Origin: Luidia sarsii
Taxonomy: Eukaryota > Echinodermata > Asteroidea > Paxillosida > Luidiidae
DNA: 64,000 nt
Assembly: GCA_949987565.1 (NCBI GenBank)
Contig: OX465105.1
Span: 23,485,685 to 23,549,684, forward strand
Direction of reading: 5' to 3'
Part shown: one piece after another, positions 1 through 11,578 of the stretch
Layout: every line of letters begins with the position of its first letter
How positions within the stretch are numbered: position 1 is the first letter of the stretch
Made by a program: the position numbers and the translations under genes
The notes under the pieces: generated by a model
The model's database searches: none
Told to the model about the DNA's origin: nothing
Seen by the model: only the letters and a program-made list of their open reading frames with translations

Positions 1-254
1 GGAGGGAGGGGTCCAGGTCTTTCTGTAAAACCAGCTTGGAGGGAGGGCGGGAGGGAGGGGTCCAGGTCTTTCTGTAAAACCAGCTTGGAGGGAGGGAGGG
101 AGGGAGGGGTCCAGGTCTTTCTGTAAAACCAGCTTGGAGGGAGGGAGGGAGGGAGGGAGGGGTCCAGGTCTTTCTGTAAAACCAGCTTGGAGGGAGGGGT
201 CCAGGTCTTTCTGTAAAACCAGCTTGGAGGGAGGGCGGGAGGGAGGGAGGGGGG
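1..254. repeat. Minisatellite with (GGGA)n spacers
   Basis: Five full copies and a partial one of a unit made of a variable GGAGGGAGGG run followed by GTCCAGGTCTTTCTG and TAAAACCAGCTT. Copies differ mainly in the number of GGGA steps. No coding potential is visible. The array is cut by the window start. Confidence 0.9.
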
Positions 255-960
255 TAACGAGGGGCAGGGGGATTTGCACCGGGATCAAGACAGACTCCCC
301 AGGGTAAAGGGATTGAGCAGCTTCGTGTGATTGTCGCGGCTAACGTGGCGCTTCCAAAACATGCCGGGTCGATACGGCAGGGGCTGAAGTCGCTCGGAAA
401 GATTCCCGAGATGCATGGCTCCAAGTTGTTGTTTTTTTCCCTTCTTTAATCCTCTCGGCGTCACGTGACCGGGAAGGCTAAACTCGGCACGGGCTCAGAG
501 TCTGGCGCCATGCTAGTGGTCGGGATCGGTCTAAACGAATCGGCCCAACACCCCTCCCACATCCCCAGCACACTCCCTCTAGCCTCGGGCCCGGCAGTCA
601 AGCACCAAATGGATTAAGTACACACGAAAAGGGAAAAAAAGCCCATCCCAAGGTCCAGGTCAATTGAACGACATTTTTCATTTCCTTCTTCTCCCTGTCT
701 TCAGAATTACATTCAGTAATTGGCGAACGGAAGACCGGTCACGGATACGATTAGCCAAGAGTTCCCCTGTACGCCGCCTACATGTATAAAACACCAACAA
801 CAACACAATCTTCACCCGGGGCCATACGACTTGGAAATTCGATTTCGTCGTGTAGTACATTCGGATCTAAAATTTGCAAAGGGGCTGCTTGAGCTCAATA
901 AGAATTGCTTAGCCTAGAATGTCCCATTAAGTTGCAGAGTGATTCCATGAGACGGTATAA
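255..960. other. Unique sequence without a recognisable gene
   Basis: Mixed-composition sequence. Open frames here are short and resemble no family I recognise. I see no convincing exon pair. Confidence 0.5.
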
Positions 961-963
961 GCA

Positions 964-998
964 TGACGTTTCGATCCTAGCAGGATCTTTCTCAAAGC
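964..998 (-). ncRNA. Hammerhead-ribozyme-like motif (degenerate)
   Basis: On the minus strand the sequence reads TTTGAGAAA, then a GATCC-TGCTA-GGATC stem-loop, then GAAACGTCA. The stem-loop followed by GAAAC and GUC matches the stem II / G12-A13-A14 / cleavage-site half of a hammerhead ribozyme. The CUGANGA box is degenerate. Such motifs are known in Penelope-like retroelements; the assignment is inference. Confidence 0.4.
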
Positions 999-1002
999 CA
1001 GC

Positions 1003-1985
1003 CTCCTCCCCCTCCACCTTCTCCTCCTCCTCCTTCTTCTCCTCCCCCTCAATCATCCTCCACCTCAACCTCCTCCTCCTCCGCCTCCTCCACCTCCTCC
1101 TCCTCCTCCTCCTCCTCCTCCTCTTCCTCCTCCTCCTCCTCCTCCACCTCCTCCTCCTCCACCTCCTCCTCATAATCATCCTCCACCTCAACCTCCCCCT
1201 CCTCCTCCTCCGCTTCATCCACCTCCTCCTTCTCCACCTCCTCCCCCTTAATCCCCTCCTCCACCACCACCTCCTCCTCCTCCTCCTCCTCCTCCTCCTC
1301 CACCTCCTTCTCCCCCTCCACCTCCTCCTCCTCATCAATCATCCTCCACCTCAACTTCCTCCCTCCTCCTCATCCTTCTCCAACTCCCCCCTCAATGTCA
1401 TCCTCCACCTCCTGCTCCTCTTCCTTCTCCTCCTCCTCCGCTTCCTCCACCTCCTCCTTCTCCACCTCCTCCCCTTAATCTCCTCCACCTCCTCCTCCCT
1501 ATCCTCCTCCTCCTCCACCTCCTCCTCCTCCTCCACCTCCTCCTCCTCATCATCAATCATCCTCCACCTCAACTTCCTCCTCCTCCTCCGCTTCACCCAC
1601 CTCACCCTTCTCCACCTCCTCCCCCTCAATCTCATCCTCCACCTCCACCTCCTCCTCCTCCTCCACCTCCTCAACCTCCTACTCCTCCTCCACCTCCTAC
1701 TCCTCCTCCACCTCTTCCTTCTCCACCTCTTCCCCATCATTCTCATCCTCCATCTCCATCTCCTTCTATCTCCCTCATCCACCTCTTCCTATTACCATAT
1801 CTCCTCCCCTTCCTCCTGCTCTTCCAACTGCTCCTCCTCCCCCCTCCTCCTGCCCCTCCTCCAGTTCCTGCTTCTCCCCTCCTCCCCTCATCCACCCCTC
1901 CTCCTGCTCCTCCTCTTCATCCTTCTGCTCCCCTCCTGCGCCCCTCCTCCTCCTCTTCCTCCTCCTCCTCCCCCTCCCCTTCTCT
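1003..1985. repeat. (CCT)n-type polypyrimidine satellite
   Basis: About 1 kb of almost pure pyrimidine on the plus strand, mostly CCT/CTC triplets with periodic CAATCATCCTCCACCTCAAC interruptions that form a higher-order repeat of roughly 200-300 bp. Long open frames on both strands (Leu/Ser/Pro or Arg/Glu rich) are by-products of the triplet repeat. Confidence 0.95.
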
Positions 1986-1996
1986 TCTGCCTCCAA

Positions 1997-2030
1997 GTTT
2001 GAGGAAGGTTCCACCTGGATCGAAACGTCA
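1997..2030 (+). ncRNA. Hammerhead-ribozyme-like motif (degenerate)
   Basis: Reads TTTGAGGA, a GGTTCC-ACCT-GGATC stem-like segment, then GAAACGTCAG. It has the same layout as the motif at 964-998 but the opposite strand, so the two bracket the (CCT)n tract. Confidence 0.35.
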
Positions 2031-2034
2031 GTCC

Positions 2035-2900
2035 CTCTATTTCCCCCCTGAGATTTGCGTCTAGCTCAGCAGACAGTTGGCAACATTTGTCTATAATGCT
2101 GATCTGTAAAGTCGTATTAACCTTTGAGAATTTTGGAAATTCTTAGAAGGTGGTAAGCATATGTTTTTTCTTCTTCTCTCCTATCGACAGCTACATGCTT
2201 GGCAGAGCGGCCTCGACATTTCAGTCTCGAATCTCGTTTAAATGGTTCAAAGGTCAAGCGGCTGAAACGCACACATGCCCGTATACTGGGCGGATTGTGT
2301 GGTGGGAGAAATCAGTGACGACAGTTAAATGATGGTTTCAAACAAATAGCAAGCACGCTCGACCATGCCAGCTGCAAATCATGTTATTCCCGACACTCAA
2401 TGCCAAAACCCAAAGACTCGTTGCCGTCTGTGTGTGTTTTCATTTTGGGGTAAACGGTCTTTATTTTTGCGGTGCAATAACCCCCTCGTTACCGGCGAGA
2501 CCTGAGCACGCACGTGCGCCTTTTTTTCGGCGTCGCCATCGATCCATGTCGTTGCATTGCAATTCCGTCTCTATACTGACTTTCAATGAACGTTCATGCG
2601 AAGATGGAAAACACATCTCGACATGTCTTTCTATCGCAGAGGCCGGCCCTCCAGTCTCCAATGCACACGATTCGTCAGAATAAATCGCACTACTTGACGT
2701 TCAATTGCCTCTTGTATGAATGTGCCGTACGAGCCTGATAGGAGTGTGGTCTTTCGATGGGTCTGGGTGTTCGCCTATATGAGACCGGGAGCAAAAAAAA
2801 TGCTGGATCATCATGCTTTGGGGTCATATGAACTGACTGTCTGGATGCCATATACCTTACATGGACGTGTATGTAGCCGTGGTGATAAAAAAAACATGCA
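2035..2900. other. Unique sequence, no gene recognised
   Basis: Mixed sequence between two satellites. Short open frames (for example 2381-2683) have no recognisable domain, no supporting splice partners and no codon-level signal I can defend. Confidence 0.5.
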
Positions 2901-2904
2901 TTAT

Positions 2905-3826
2905 CATCGTCTTCCCCATCCTCCCCCATCCTCCTCATCCTCTTCATCCTCCTCATCCTCCCCATCCTCCCCATCTTCCCCATCCTCACAATCCTCCCCA
3001 TCCTCCCCATCCTCCCCATCCTCCACATCCTCCCCATCCTCCCCATCCTCACAATCCTCCCCATCCTCCCCATCCTCCCCATCCTCAACATCCTCCCCAT
3101 CCTCCCCATCCTCCCCATCTTCCCCATCTTCCCCATCCTCCCCATCCTCCCCATCCTCGTCATCCTCCCCATCCTCCCATCCTCCTCATCCACCTCATCC
3201 TCCCCATCCTCCCCATCCTCCCCATCCTCCCCATCCTCCCCATCCTCCCCATCCTCCCCATCCTCCCCATCCTCCCCATCCTTCCCATCCTCCCCATCCT
3301 CCCCTTCCTCCCCATCCTCCCCATCCTCCCCATCTTCCCCGTCCTCCCCATCTTCCCAATCCTCCCCATCCTCCCCATCCTCCCCATCCTCCCCATCCTC
3401 CCCATCCTCCCCATCCTCCCCATCCTCCCCATCCTTCCCATCCTCCCCATCCTCCCCTTCCTCCCCATTCTCCCCATCCTCCCCATCCTCCACATCCTCC
3501 CCATCCTCCACATCCTCCCCATCCTCCCCATCCTCCCCATCCTCCACATCCTCCCAATCCTCCCCATCCTCCCCATCCTCCCCATCCTTCCCATCCTCCC
3601 CATCCTCCCCTTCCTCCCCATCCTCCCCATCCGCCCCATCCTCCACATCCTCCACATCCTCCCCATCCTCCCCCATCCTCCCCATCCCCATCCTCCTCAT
3701 CCTCCTCATCCTCCCCATCCTCCCCATCCTCCCCATCCTCCCCATCCTCCCCATCCTCCCCCATCCCCCATCCTCCTCATCCTCCCCATCCTCCCCATCC
3801 TCCCCATTCTCCCCTTTTCTCAATGA
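2905..3826. repeat. CCATCCTCC 9-bp satellite
   Basis: About 100 copies of CCATCCTCC with point variants (CCATCTTCC, ACATCCTCC, CCTTCCTCC). A higher-order period is visible as repeated blocks containing CATCCTTCCC and CCTTCCTCCCC. Every frame is open for hundreds of codons (PSSPSS, HPPHPP, LPILPI or GEDGED types) purely because of the repeat. Confidence 0.95.
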
Positions 3827-3839
3827 CAAAGCGGTGATA

Positions 3840-4525
3840 ATTCACTAACCCAAATATTTACGACTGCCTGCAATTTACCGTGTAAACAAGTGCACAGGGA
3901 ATGCAGCACAGTCCGACGAAACGGGCACATCACTATCGTGCGAAGAAATCTCCGCTAGTGTAACATCCGCCCACGCTTCAACTGTTAACCACTCAACCGC
4001 GCCACGGCTTAGTAACGCGCACGCATCGCCACTGCCATCAACGGTGATTAGCCGGGTGGTGTCTTTGGTGGAGAGGGGAGGAGCGGGGAAGAGGCTGTGT
4101 CTCCGAGGTGACGGGACACTGACCAACAAGAGGGGAGCGCCCAGTAACGAGACTAATTGAGTCACTTTGCCACTCCACCCAGAAAGAGACACGATTAGGT
4201 CCTGGGTCAGTGAATCAATCCTGGCTTCCCCTGGGTCGATGGTCTTCCTTGTCAGGACGTGGACTGGTCCTCATTTGCTCACCTTGCCCTTCTCCCGACC
4301 CTGCACGGCTGCATACACCCTACCACCCCTATCATACGCTCTCCCACGGGATGCGATCAGCTCACAGCCCCCATGCCGCCTCCTACAACAGATGTCATGA
4401 TCGATCCCGGATACCCCGCTAGGAGACGGCTGATGAGCATGCTCCCTCCTGCGTTCCTGGGCCCGCTGTGATGTTGTCGTTCCTTTTGCCCTACTCTGGA
4501 CTCTGGACTATAGCCGAACGCTGTT
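3840..4525. other. Unique sequence, no gene recognised
   Basis: Non-repetitive sequence with overlapping short open frames on both strands and no recognisable domain. No supported exon. Confidence 0.45.
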
Positions 4526-4529
4526 GACT

Positions 4530-4933
4530 CTTATGATATTATCAACCTCTCTTTCTCAATCTCTCTTTCTCTCCCTCTATCTGCCTCACCTCTCTCAATC
4601 TCTCTGCCTCTCCTCTCTGCCCCCCTCTCTCTCTTATCTCTCCCCTTCCTCTACCTCTCTATCCTGGCCCTCCCTACTCTCTGCCCCCTCTCACCCTGTT
4701 CCCTGTCCCCTCTCTCTCCCCCTCTCTCTACCCCCCCCTCTCTCCCGCCACCCTCCATCTCTCCCTCCCTATCTCCCTCCTCTCTCGATCCCTCTCTCCC
4801 TCCCCTTTCTTTCCCTCCATACTCCCTCTCCCATCTCTCCCTCTTTCCATCCCTCCCTGACTCCCATTCTCCCTACCTTTCTCTCCCTCACCGCTCTCCG
4901 TCCCTACCCCTCTCCCCACCTCCGTCTCTTCCC

Positions 4934-4986
<53 letters not shown>

Positions 4987-5075
4987 CCCGTCCCCTCTCT
5001 CTCTCCCAATCTCCCTCTTCCCCTCTCCCCCTTTCTCCCTCTCCCCATCTCCCTCTCACTCGCACACTCTCTATC
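4530..5075. repeat. CT-rich polypyrimidine tract
   Basis: Plus strand is CTCTCTCC/CCCTCTCT-rich for about 540 bp, including a nearly pure (CT)n run around 4935-4985. It is simple sequence; the 202-codon open frame through it is an artefact. Confidence 0.9.
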
Positions 5076-5389
5076 ATCCACTTGGCAGTCCGCTTGCACG
5101 GCGCCCATCCGATACCAGTCCAGCGCCCATAGCGGTGCATCTAGGCATGTTCGGACCGCCGCGCATTCCGACCGGAGCAATCTCGGGCCAGTTGCCGCTC
5201 GGTCGGCGCGCCTGTTCCGGTACGACGACGGAGGGATGTGCGGGAGTGATGACTCCTCAAAGCCGTGCTGACACTTTCAGAGGGAGCTGCCAAGCTGCAC
5301 AGGTGGAGCGAGCAGGCAAACAAACGAGCCACCAGCATTTAATACCATCAACATCTTAAAAAAGAAGGAAAAAAAAGAGAGGTCCGCAC

Positions 5390-5452
5390 GTTCCAATCCA
5401 AGCGGGATCTTTCTCAGGGCCTGAGGAAAGCTCCAGCAAGGATGGGAACGCC
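5390..5452. repeat. Head-to-head hammerhead-like inverted dimer
   Basis: The left half, read on the minus strand, is CCTGAGAAAGATCCCGCTTGG and on to GGAAC. The right half on the plus strand is CCTGAGGAAAGCTCCAGCAAGG and on to GGGAAC. Both contain CTGANGA (the hammerhead C3-A9 consensus) followed by a stem-like segment and a GAAC-type end. The arrangement is a decayed inverted dimer. Confidence 0.4.
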
Positions 5453-5905
5453 GGGGCCTCGGAGCTGAATGCTCGAGATTCGGGCCGTGTCTCAAGTCGG
5501 TATAATCAGTTTTGAAACCCCACCCGATTTAGTTTCCCGCCATCAACATCTCGAGGTCAGGTTAGGACACGCTATAGCGCACGGAGGCACCCTGCGACGG
5601 ACTGAGCACGTGCTTCCCGAAACGTTGAGAGAACAGCTCCTATAGTAGAACCCACACTCATTCTCAGAAAGAAATGTAAACCGTTTGGCAAAAAAGGGAG
5701 GTTTCGGCAAAAATCGTTTGCACAACTCCTAGTCCTGTTTTGACGCACACAATTAAAACGTTCAGTGGGTTTTCGATGACAAAATGTATATATACATAAT
5801 TTATACTGCAAATCATTTGTATGTATAGTAATATACCAACATTTTGCAAACTGCTTACTTACTAAATTTTCACCACAATGCAAATTTCTAAATCAAGTGG
5901 GCCTG

Positions 5906-5941
5906 ACGTTTCGATCCTAGCAGGACCTTTCTCAAAGGCAG
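5906..5941 (-). ncRNA. Hammerhead-ribozyme-like motif (degenerate)
   Basis: Minus strand reads CCTTTGAGAAAGGTCCTGC then TAGGATCGAAACGTCAGGCC. It is the same family as 964-998 and 14649-14685, with an intact stem-loop and GAAACGTC but a degenerate CUGANGA box. Confidence 0.4.
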
Positions 5942-6160
5942 GGTGACCGTGTGTACATATAGATTGTTTGTTGTTCTTCGAATCATGGTGACCGTCTAAA
6001 CCAAGCTTGATTCAGCTAGCTCTCATTCCTGATTTCCCTGGACACGGAGGTGGCTTTAGTACAAGTCCTATATTCGTGCCTTAAAATCTTTTCCCCCTCT
6101 GATTTGTTTTCTTTTCTTTTTTCTTATTTTAATGTAATTCCTGTTTATTATATTATCATT

Positions 6161-6171
6161 TTATTATTATA

Positions 6172-6203
<32 letters not shown>

Positions 6204-6212
6204 GGGGGGGGC
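6161..6212. repeat. (AT)n, poly-T and poly-G simple sequence
   Basis: A short (AT)n run, then a run of about 18 T, then eight G. This is low-complexity sequence with no supported gene around it. Confidence 0.85.
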
Positions 6213-6319
6213 AATGGGATGAGCAAAGGGTCTTCTTCTCCCGCGCTTCCGCTGCTTCAGCTGCAGTGATTGCTCCTCGCTTCAGCATCTTTGACCTTGA
6301 CCCTCGACCCCTTGACCTT

Positions 6320-8270
6320 TGACCGACGGCTCTCCGGGCTTTTCTTGAGGTGAAGAATCCCCGGCACCAAGCTCCATTAGAACAAACTAATCACTTAGGT
6401 AAGAAACATTTCTGAGGATGTCCCGGTAGCGCCTCTCGGTGGGAGGTCGGGGCAGGGTATATACCGTCCGGTCTTCGGCCGCATCGGTGATCGCCCTCTC
6501 GTACTTGCCCGTGAAGAACGGTGCATCGCACGCTCATTCGAGCTACCACCTGAAATTTGCAAGAAAGGGACTCAAAAAATGCTGGCTGCATATACATACA
6601 GCGCTCGTTTTCACATCCTGCAGATAAGCTTGACGATCCGACAGGAAGTACCTTGGATTAGAAAGATGGATTGGGTTGGGTTTTCCCGATGAGAGGATCG
6701 CACGTAACAGATTGCTTTTGAAATGGACTCGCGTGTGGTGCAGTGCGATGATTCACCCTGCACAGACTGAACCGTGGAATACGGTGTAATCCGTTCAAAG
6801 CTCTGGCAGTTCTCAGATTCAGGAAGCAACATTTCTTCGTATAATCCTTAGACAAACTTTCCAAATGGGCCTCGATTCTGAAACAGATGTCCCTCGAAAA
6901 GTGGGGGAGGTGGGGGGGGGGCTTCCGCGCTTTCCTTTCCTCGAACCGTTCGCCGTCCTTTTCCATCGCTGGTTCTCCGGTGGGAGAACAAAAATATATA
7001 CAGCAACACGCTTCCAGCGACCCCTCCAAACCAACCCCCCCCCCTGCTCCCGCCTCGATCAATAACGTGTAAAGGGATACAACTAGCATGCAAGAAACAT
7101 GTCAGGCCGAGTTTATCATGGGCACGGCCCGCGGCGCATTATACACGGCGCAATCAATCGCACGATATCAGCGTCTGAAATGCACCCGCCCGACGCTGTG
7201 CCTTCTACACCGTCAACGGCGGATTGCACGGGGAGGTAGGATTACCAGTTGCACTGATCGGACTGCCGGCATACCAGGGAAGGCGGGGATGGGGCAGCCG
7301 CGGGATATTTTGTACTTTCCGATCCTTCAGAGGCGCAAGCGAGGTAACCCCACCCCCACACACACCCGTATACTTGTGGGTATTTCCTTTGTTCTCGTGT
7401 ACTAAAAAAAAAAATCCCAGAAAAGCCTAATTCAAATTTCTCCCTTTCGAACCAGAATCACTTTCCTAGGCTGAAATTTCTAGCGAAGGTCCCTTTTATA
7501 GAACAGTTCTATTTGCGACGGAGAAACATACCTCGGAAATTCCTCCTTTTTGAGTTAATTCCAAAGAAATAGTTTCGTGAAAACCTTATGGGGTACCAAA
7601 AAAGTACCCCACAAGGAGCGGTCCCATTGTTCTGGGTACCCGCCCATTGTACTGGTAGGCCTACGCCGCAACCAACATGATGCAAGCTCACAACCTCCCC
7701 CCCCCACACACACACACCCACATACACCCCACGGGTCCATATGTTTAGGGCGCCGACAGAGGGAGTATACCGGTATGGCATAATGCAATGTCATGTATAC
7801 CTAGGTCGAGGTCTCAGCGGTGAAGGTGCCGCCGTGATGGGCGGCCGACGATGAGTGTCCGTGATTCCTGAGATCGGGCGCCAGTCCCGCACAGCAATTT
7901 CCCGGTCGGCGGGCGGATCGCTATCGGCTTCGATCGCGTGAGCGAGGGGCCACTTTAGGCGAGACTCGGCGGGCATCCCTTACCTCGCCCGGGGTTAGTC
8001 AGGGTCAGGTCCGTCGGTGACCCACCCCCGCAACCCCCTCACCTCCCTATATACGTACAGACAGTGCCAGTCCATCTAGGTCAGCCATTAGCTTTGTCCC
8101 ACGCCGGCTCACTCAATTCAAGTGCCAAGTGTCTCACTGTTGTCCATTCTGTCCTCTGTCACTCTCTCTCTCTGTGTTTCTCTCAGTCATGTCCACTTGT
8201 ATGTTGATAGGTTATGGCACAAAAGCGTGACGCCGCACCTTATACCTAAAATGTTGTCGTTAATACCCTA
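6320..8270. other. Sequence without a supported gene
   Basis: Several overlapping short open frames on both strands, small G/C and CA runs near 6900-6925 and 7700-7730, and no recognisable domain. Nothing here can be called a gene with confidence. Confidence 0.45.
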
Positions 8271-8272
8271 TT

Positions 8273-8523
8273 TGTGACCCGGCACATCATAATGAGAAAT
8301 AACCTCCACTTTTGAGATTTTGAGATTTTCTAATGATGTAAAAGAGTGTCCAATTAGCTTTCAAATGATATCAAATGTTTTCCAATACATTAACTTTCCG
8401 AAAATAATTATAATAAACGAAAATTGATTTTTAATCGAATTAAGAAGATACTTTGACTTTAGGCGTTGTTTACTCGAAAAGTGTTTTGGTGGGATATTCT
8501 TCGTGTCGCTGTGCTGGGTCACA
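8273..8523. mobile_element. MITE-like element with 13-bp terminal inverted repeats
   Basis: The left end TGTGACCCGGCAC pairs with the right end GTGCTGGGTCACA with a single mismatch, bounding 251 bp of AT-rich non-coding DNA. Flanking T-rich bases leave the target duplication unclear (TT or TTT). The size, inverted ends and lack of coding sequence fit a miniature inverted-repeat transposable element. Superfamily not assigned. Confidence 0.65.
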
Positions 8524-8529
8524 TTTGTT

Positions 8530-9860
8530 CTAATATTGATCCATGTGCATGTATAATTATTATTATACACAATTACCTAATTCACTGGATTTTTATGTAA
8601 AATTGAATATGCTTACACGGCATTTTCATATATAATTGTGTAGAAATGGCAACATTGAAATAAATGTTTCTACCAAAAAAAAGTCAGTCCAATGCCCACT
8701 GGATCATTACGCTTCAGCACCAAAAATTTGCTCAAGCATGAACAATATTCCTCAGTAGAACATGGTTGCAAGCCGAAGTTCCACCTGTATTTCATGCGAA
8801 CCAACTAATACTATAGTGCAAGCCAAGTACAGCAAGCATCAAGTGAAAACAAAGGGGGTTGGCAATCTCGATTTTGACCATGCAGGCAAGGACGAAATTC
8901 TCTGGCTTAGTTGGGCCCAGTCCGTTTATGAAATGAAGGCTTAGGCCCCGGTTTTAGCCTTCGGTCGCATTGCTCTTACCCGTTATAGTGTCACGGGCCC
9001 CAGTGTCTAGAAACTAGCATTTGCCCCATTTTTTTTATTATTATTATTATTATTTTTTTTTTTTGGGGGGGTGTGGAGACTATGTACTTAGCTAGTCAAC
9101 GAACCCAACGATTCGGTGATACACCACGAACTGGGTTTTTTTATCAGACGAAGCCTGATCCCGAGCCTGATCCATGGACTCGTGACGGACCTACATGTGT
9201 ACATGATGCCAACCAACTGATGCCCTGCCAGACCTAGATTAAATGTAGGTCCCTTTTCCAAAAAAACCCGGCTTAGGCTAAGGCTCTGGCTTTGTCTCCA
9301 TTTCTTTCATCCATTTCTAAGTGCAAGGCATGAACATGGAAGACCTTTGGCTTCGTTACGTTTTAATGTTACACTGCGTTTAGAATAAGAATCCAAGGCT
9401 TCAAATTCAACAAAGATCTCCAACCTGGGATTTCAGCTTTTGGATATCAGAGACGAAGCCGGAGCTGAAGGCTAAGCAAGGTTTTGGAAAAGAGCCTAGG
9501 TCTGCCAGGGCAAAACCCGCGCATTGCGATTGGCCAATTCATCGCAAACTCTTGAGGGCGCGCTATTGTGAATAGCCCGTATTCGTGCCCATAGCCGATG
9601 GCGTACGTATCAACTCCCGAGTGCAGCTCGACTGGTGGTCGGCACACAGCATTTAGAATGCACTCAGAACAGAGTGAAAGCATTCAACATTTAGTCAGAA
9701 TCAAAAACTCAATCAAACGAAGATGGATTGAAACATGGATTGAAATGGATAAGATTTGAATGAAGTCAGAATTTGGTCAGGGTATTCGTATGGCCGTTTT
9801 GAAAAAAACTGGCACCGTCCAAGCTACAACTTCAATGAAGATACACATGCATCCAACCCG
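8530..9860. other. Sequence without a supported gene
   Basis: Includes a poly-T/ATT simple run at 9030-9065. I see no domain or splice structure. Confidence 0.45.
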
Positions 9861-9865
9861 CTTTT

Positions 9866-9942
9866 GAAGGTTTACATGGTGGAAGCACAAAGTCTAAGGT
9901 TTGCGGTGACACCGTGTAGGTCTACATCATCTCTTGTGATGC
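9866..9942. repeat. Dispersed repeat, copy 1
   Basis: Shares GAAGGTTT.CATGGTGG and GGTTTGCGGTGACACCGTGT plus CATCATCTCTT with 13998-14071. Here a short GGTCTA insertion follows ACCGTGTA. Non-coding dispersed repeat of unknown class. Confidence 0.65.
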
Positions 9943-10309
9943 GGAAATGTATCGGAATGATTCTGTGTGGTACTTTACGCAATGTCGCTGCGAGTGATAT
10001 CCGACGTGCATACCCCATTATCCGCCCATTGCTTGCGCACGCCGTACACCATTCCCCCGTCCGCAGCCTGCATGCGTGCGGGTCCGTAGGGAGGCCCGGA
10101 CGGCTCCGTAGATGCTCGTGAACATGTACGACCATAAACTGTTGCGTGCGGGATGGCAGCAGCGCGGTCTGCGACCTGTGTGCAGCTTGGATACCGGCGT
10201 GGTAGTGCCGTTGTGCCGCTGTTTGCGTGCGTATGGATCTCTGCCCGGAGCCGTACACGGTGATACCGCCTTGGACAAGGCTAGTGCATTCAGCGTTTCA
10301 GAGCGGTGC

Positions 10310-10358
10310 GTACTCTGCCCGTCGTCAGGAGACTGTCTCCTGACGACGGGCAGAGTAC
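10310..10358. repeat. Perfect 23-bp inverted repeat with CTG loop
   Basis: The left arm 10310-10332 is the exact reverse complement of 10336-10358, with a 3-nt spacer. Each arm read outward contains CTGACGA followed by CGGGCAG, that is, CUGANGA plus the 5' side of a stem. This resembles the 5' half of the hammerhead-like motif near 34733-34774. Confidence 0.85.
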
Positions 10359-10424
10359 ATTATAGGAGATCTACATGGTGTCACCTCAAACACAATAGTC
10401 TATATATCGGATGCCTTTTTCAAT

Positions 10425-10502
10425 GCAGTGTACATGTACACGAGAGTGCGGATTATGCCCAAACGAAAGTACATGTACAATGTACATGTACGTTAATCGA
10501 GT
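10425..10502. repeat. TGTACATGTAC palindrome cluster
   Basis: Several overlapping copies of the self-complementary TGTACATGTACA within about 75 bp. Similar clusters occur in intron 2 of all three lectin-like genes (22508-22576, 39135-39203, 60037-60105). Confidence 0.7.
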
Positions 10503-10663
10503 ACAGCCCACATGTATCCAGTCAGGCCGGCAGCGCGCGCCGACGGGTGGTTGCTGGGCGACAAGGCGGTACGGGGCATTGTGGGACCAGCTAGCGCGCT
10601 GTGGGATTTCCGGTCCGGGCAGTGACGGGCACCGGGGTTGGGGTGTAGTGGGAAATCGCACAT

Positions 10664-10800
10664 CGTTAACCCGGGGCAAGCTCGCCCCGGGTTTCGCGAA
10701 ACTCAGGGTTAACGCGACAAATGGGAACATAACTCAGGGTTAACGAACCCCGGGTACAGAATGCTTAACCCGGGGCGGCAAATCTCGGGGTTAAGCAGTT
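10664..10800. repeat. Cluster of GTTAACCCGGGG inverted repeats
   Basis: Contains CGTTAACCCGGGGCAAGC, its near mirror GCTCGCCCCGGGTTTCGCG, two ACTCAGGGTTAACG copies, GAACCCCGGG, CTTAACCCGGGGCGG and TCTCGGGGTTAAGC. The repeated motif (G)TTAACCC(G) is arranged in both orientations in 137 bp, so much of it can fold on itself. Confidence 0.75.
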
Positions 10801-11028
10801 TGTAGTGGGAAAAGGGTATATATCACTAATGAAATAGAACTATTATACAGTATATAGGCCTATAAGTTATCATTCAACATCAGATCACAAAAAAGAAGAA
10901 GTTGTACTGGCGATTGAAAGCAGTGTTATGTAAAGGCCGTGTTAGGTCCATTGTAACAATCCAACGATAAAATGTTCTTCTCAAACATCGGGATGGCCTG
11001 GAGTTTCGATATCAGCACATAATCTTTC

Positions 11029-11067
11029 CCAAAGAGGGGAAACATCCTGCTGGGATCGAAACGTCAG
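11029..11067 (+). ncRNA. Hammerhead-ribozyme-like motif (degenerate)
   Basis: Reads CAAAGAGGGGAAACATCCTG then CTGGGATCGAAACGTCAGAC. The GGATC-GAAAC-GUC part is retained and the 5' box is degenerate. Confidence 0.35.
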
Positions 11068-11578
11068 ACCGCCCTCATTCTTGGGAGTTGCATTTGCGTC
11101 ATTTGAGTCAGTAAACGCTTGGCAACATTTGTCGCACATTGCTCCGATAAAAATGATAACATTTTGATTCGTGACTCAAGGTAATGGTTGACGGCATGCA
11201 CTGAACATACATCGTGGGCAGCATACGGGAATATCTGCAGGAGAGACCACACTCTGACTGGGTCACGTTCAGAGCCACGCAGTTCCTAATCTATCCCGTG
11301 GTTAATATGCGAGCTAATTGACATTTCAACCTTGCATCCCCTGGGAGTGTGTAATTCGAACGCTCTCCACATTAATTAGAAGAGGGGGACTGATAGTTAC
11401 ATTCGTCGCGGGGCTCCAAGATAACCCAGCGGGCGGGACGATAGTTATCCGGGCTTCTGGAGTTCACTGGGGTCAGTCAGGGGTCAGTGTGTGTTGGGCA
11501 ATTAGTTCTGTGGGGGACGGAATGGGCAGGGTTTGCGGTAGAACAAGTTCGAATGAATTCATAATGGCGTTCCGTGTC

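Noticed and set aside
1..254. CRISPR-like or attachment-site repeats
   Set aside because: Repeats are contiguous apart from variable GGGA runs; ordinary minisatellite.
905..2002. 365-codon Leu/Ser/Pro-rich open frame and Arg/Glu-rich frames on the other strand
   Set aside because: They follow from the (CCT)n satellite; all frames are open and composition changes with frame, with no splice or domain support.
2690..3837. Open frames of over 300 codons on both strands (GEDGED, HPPHPP, LPILPI)
   Set aside because: Product of the 9-bp CCATCCTCC repeat, a multiple of three that keeps every frame open.
6285..6325. Cluster of TGACCTTGACCC-like nuclear-receptor half sites
   Set aside because: Short, imperfect, and with no nearby supported gene; likely low-complexity repetition.
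10018..10743. Overlapping open frames of 86-160 codons on both strands
   Set aside because: CpG-rich, palindrome-containing region with frames open on both strands; no recognisable domain or splice sites.
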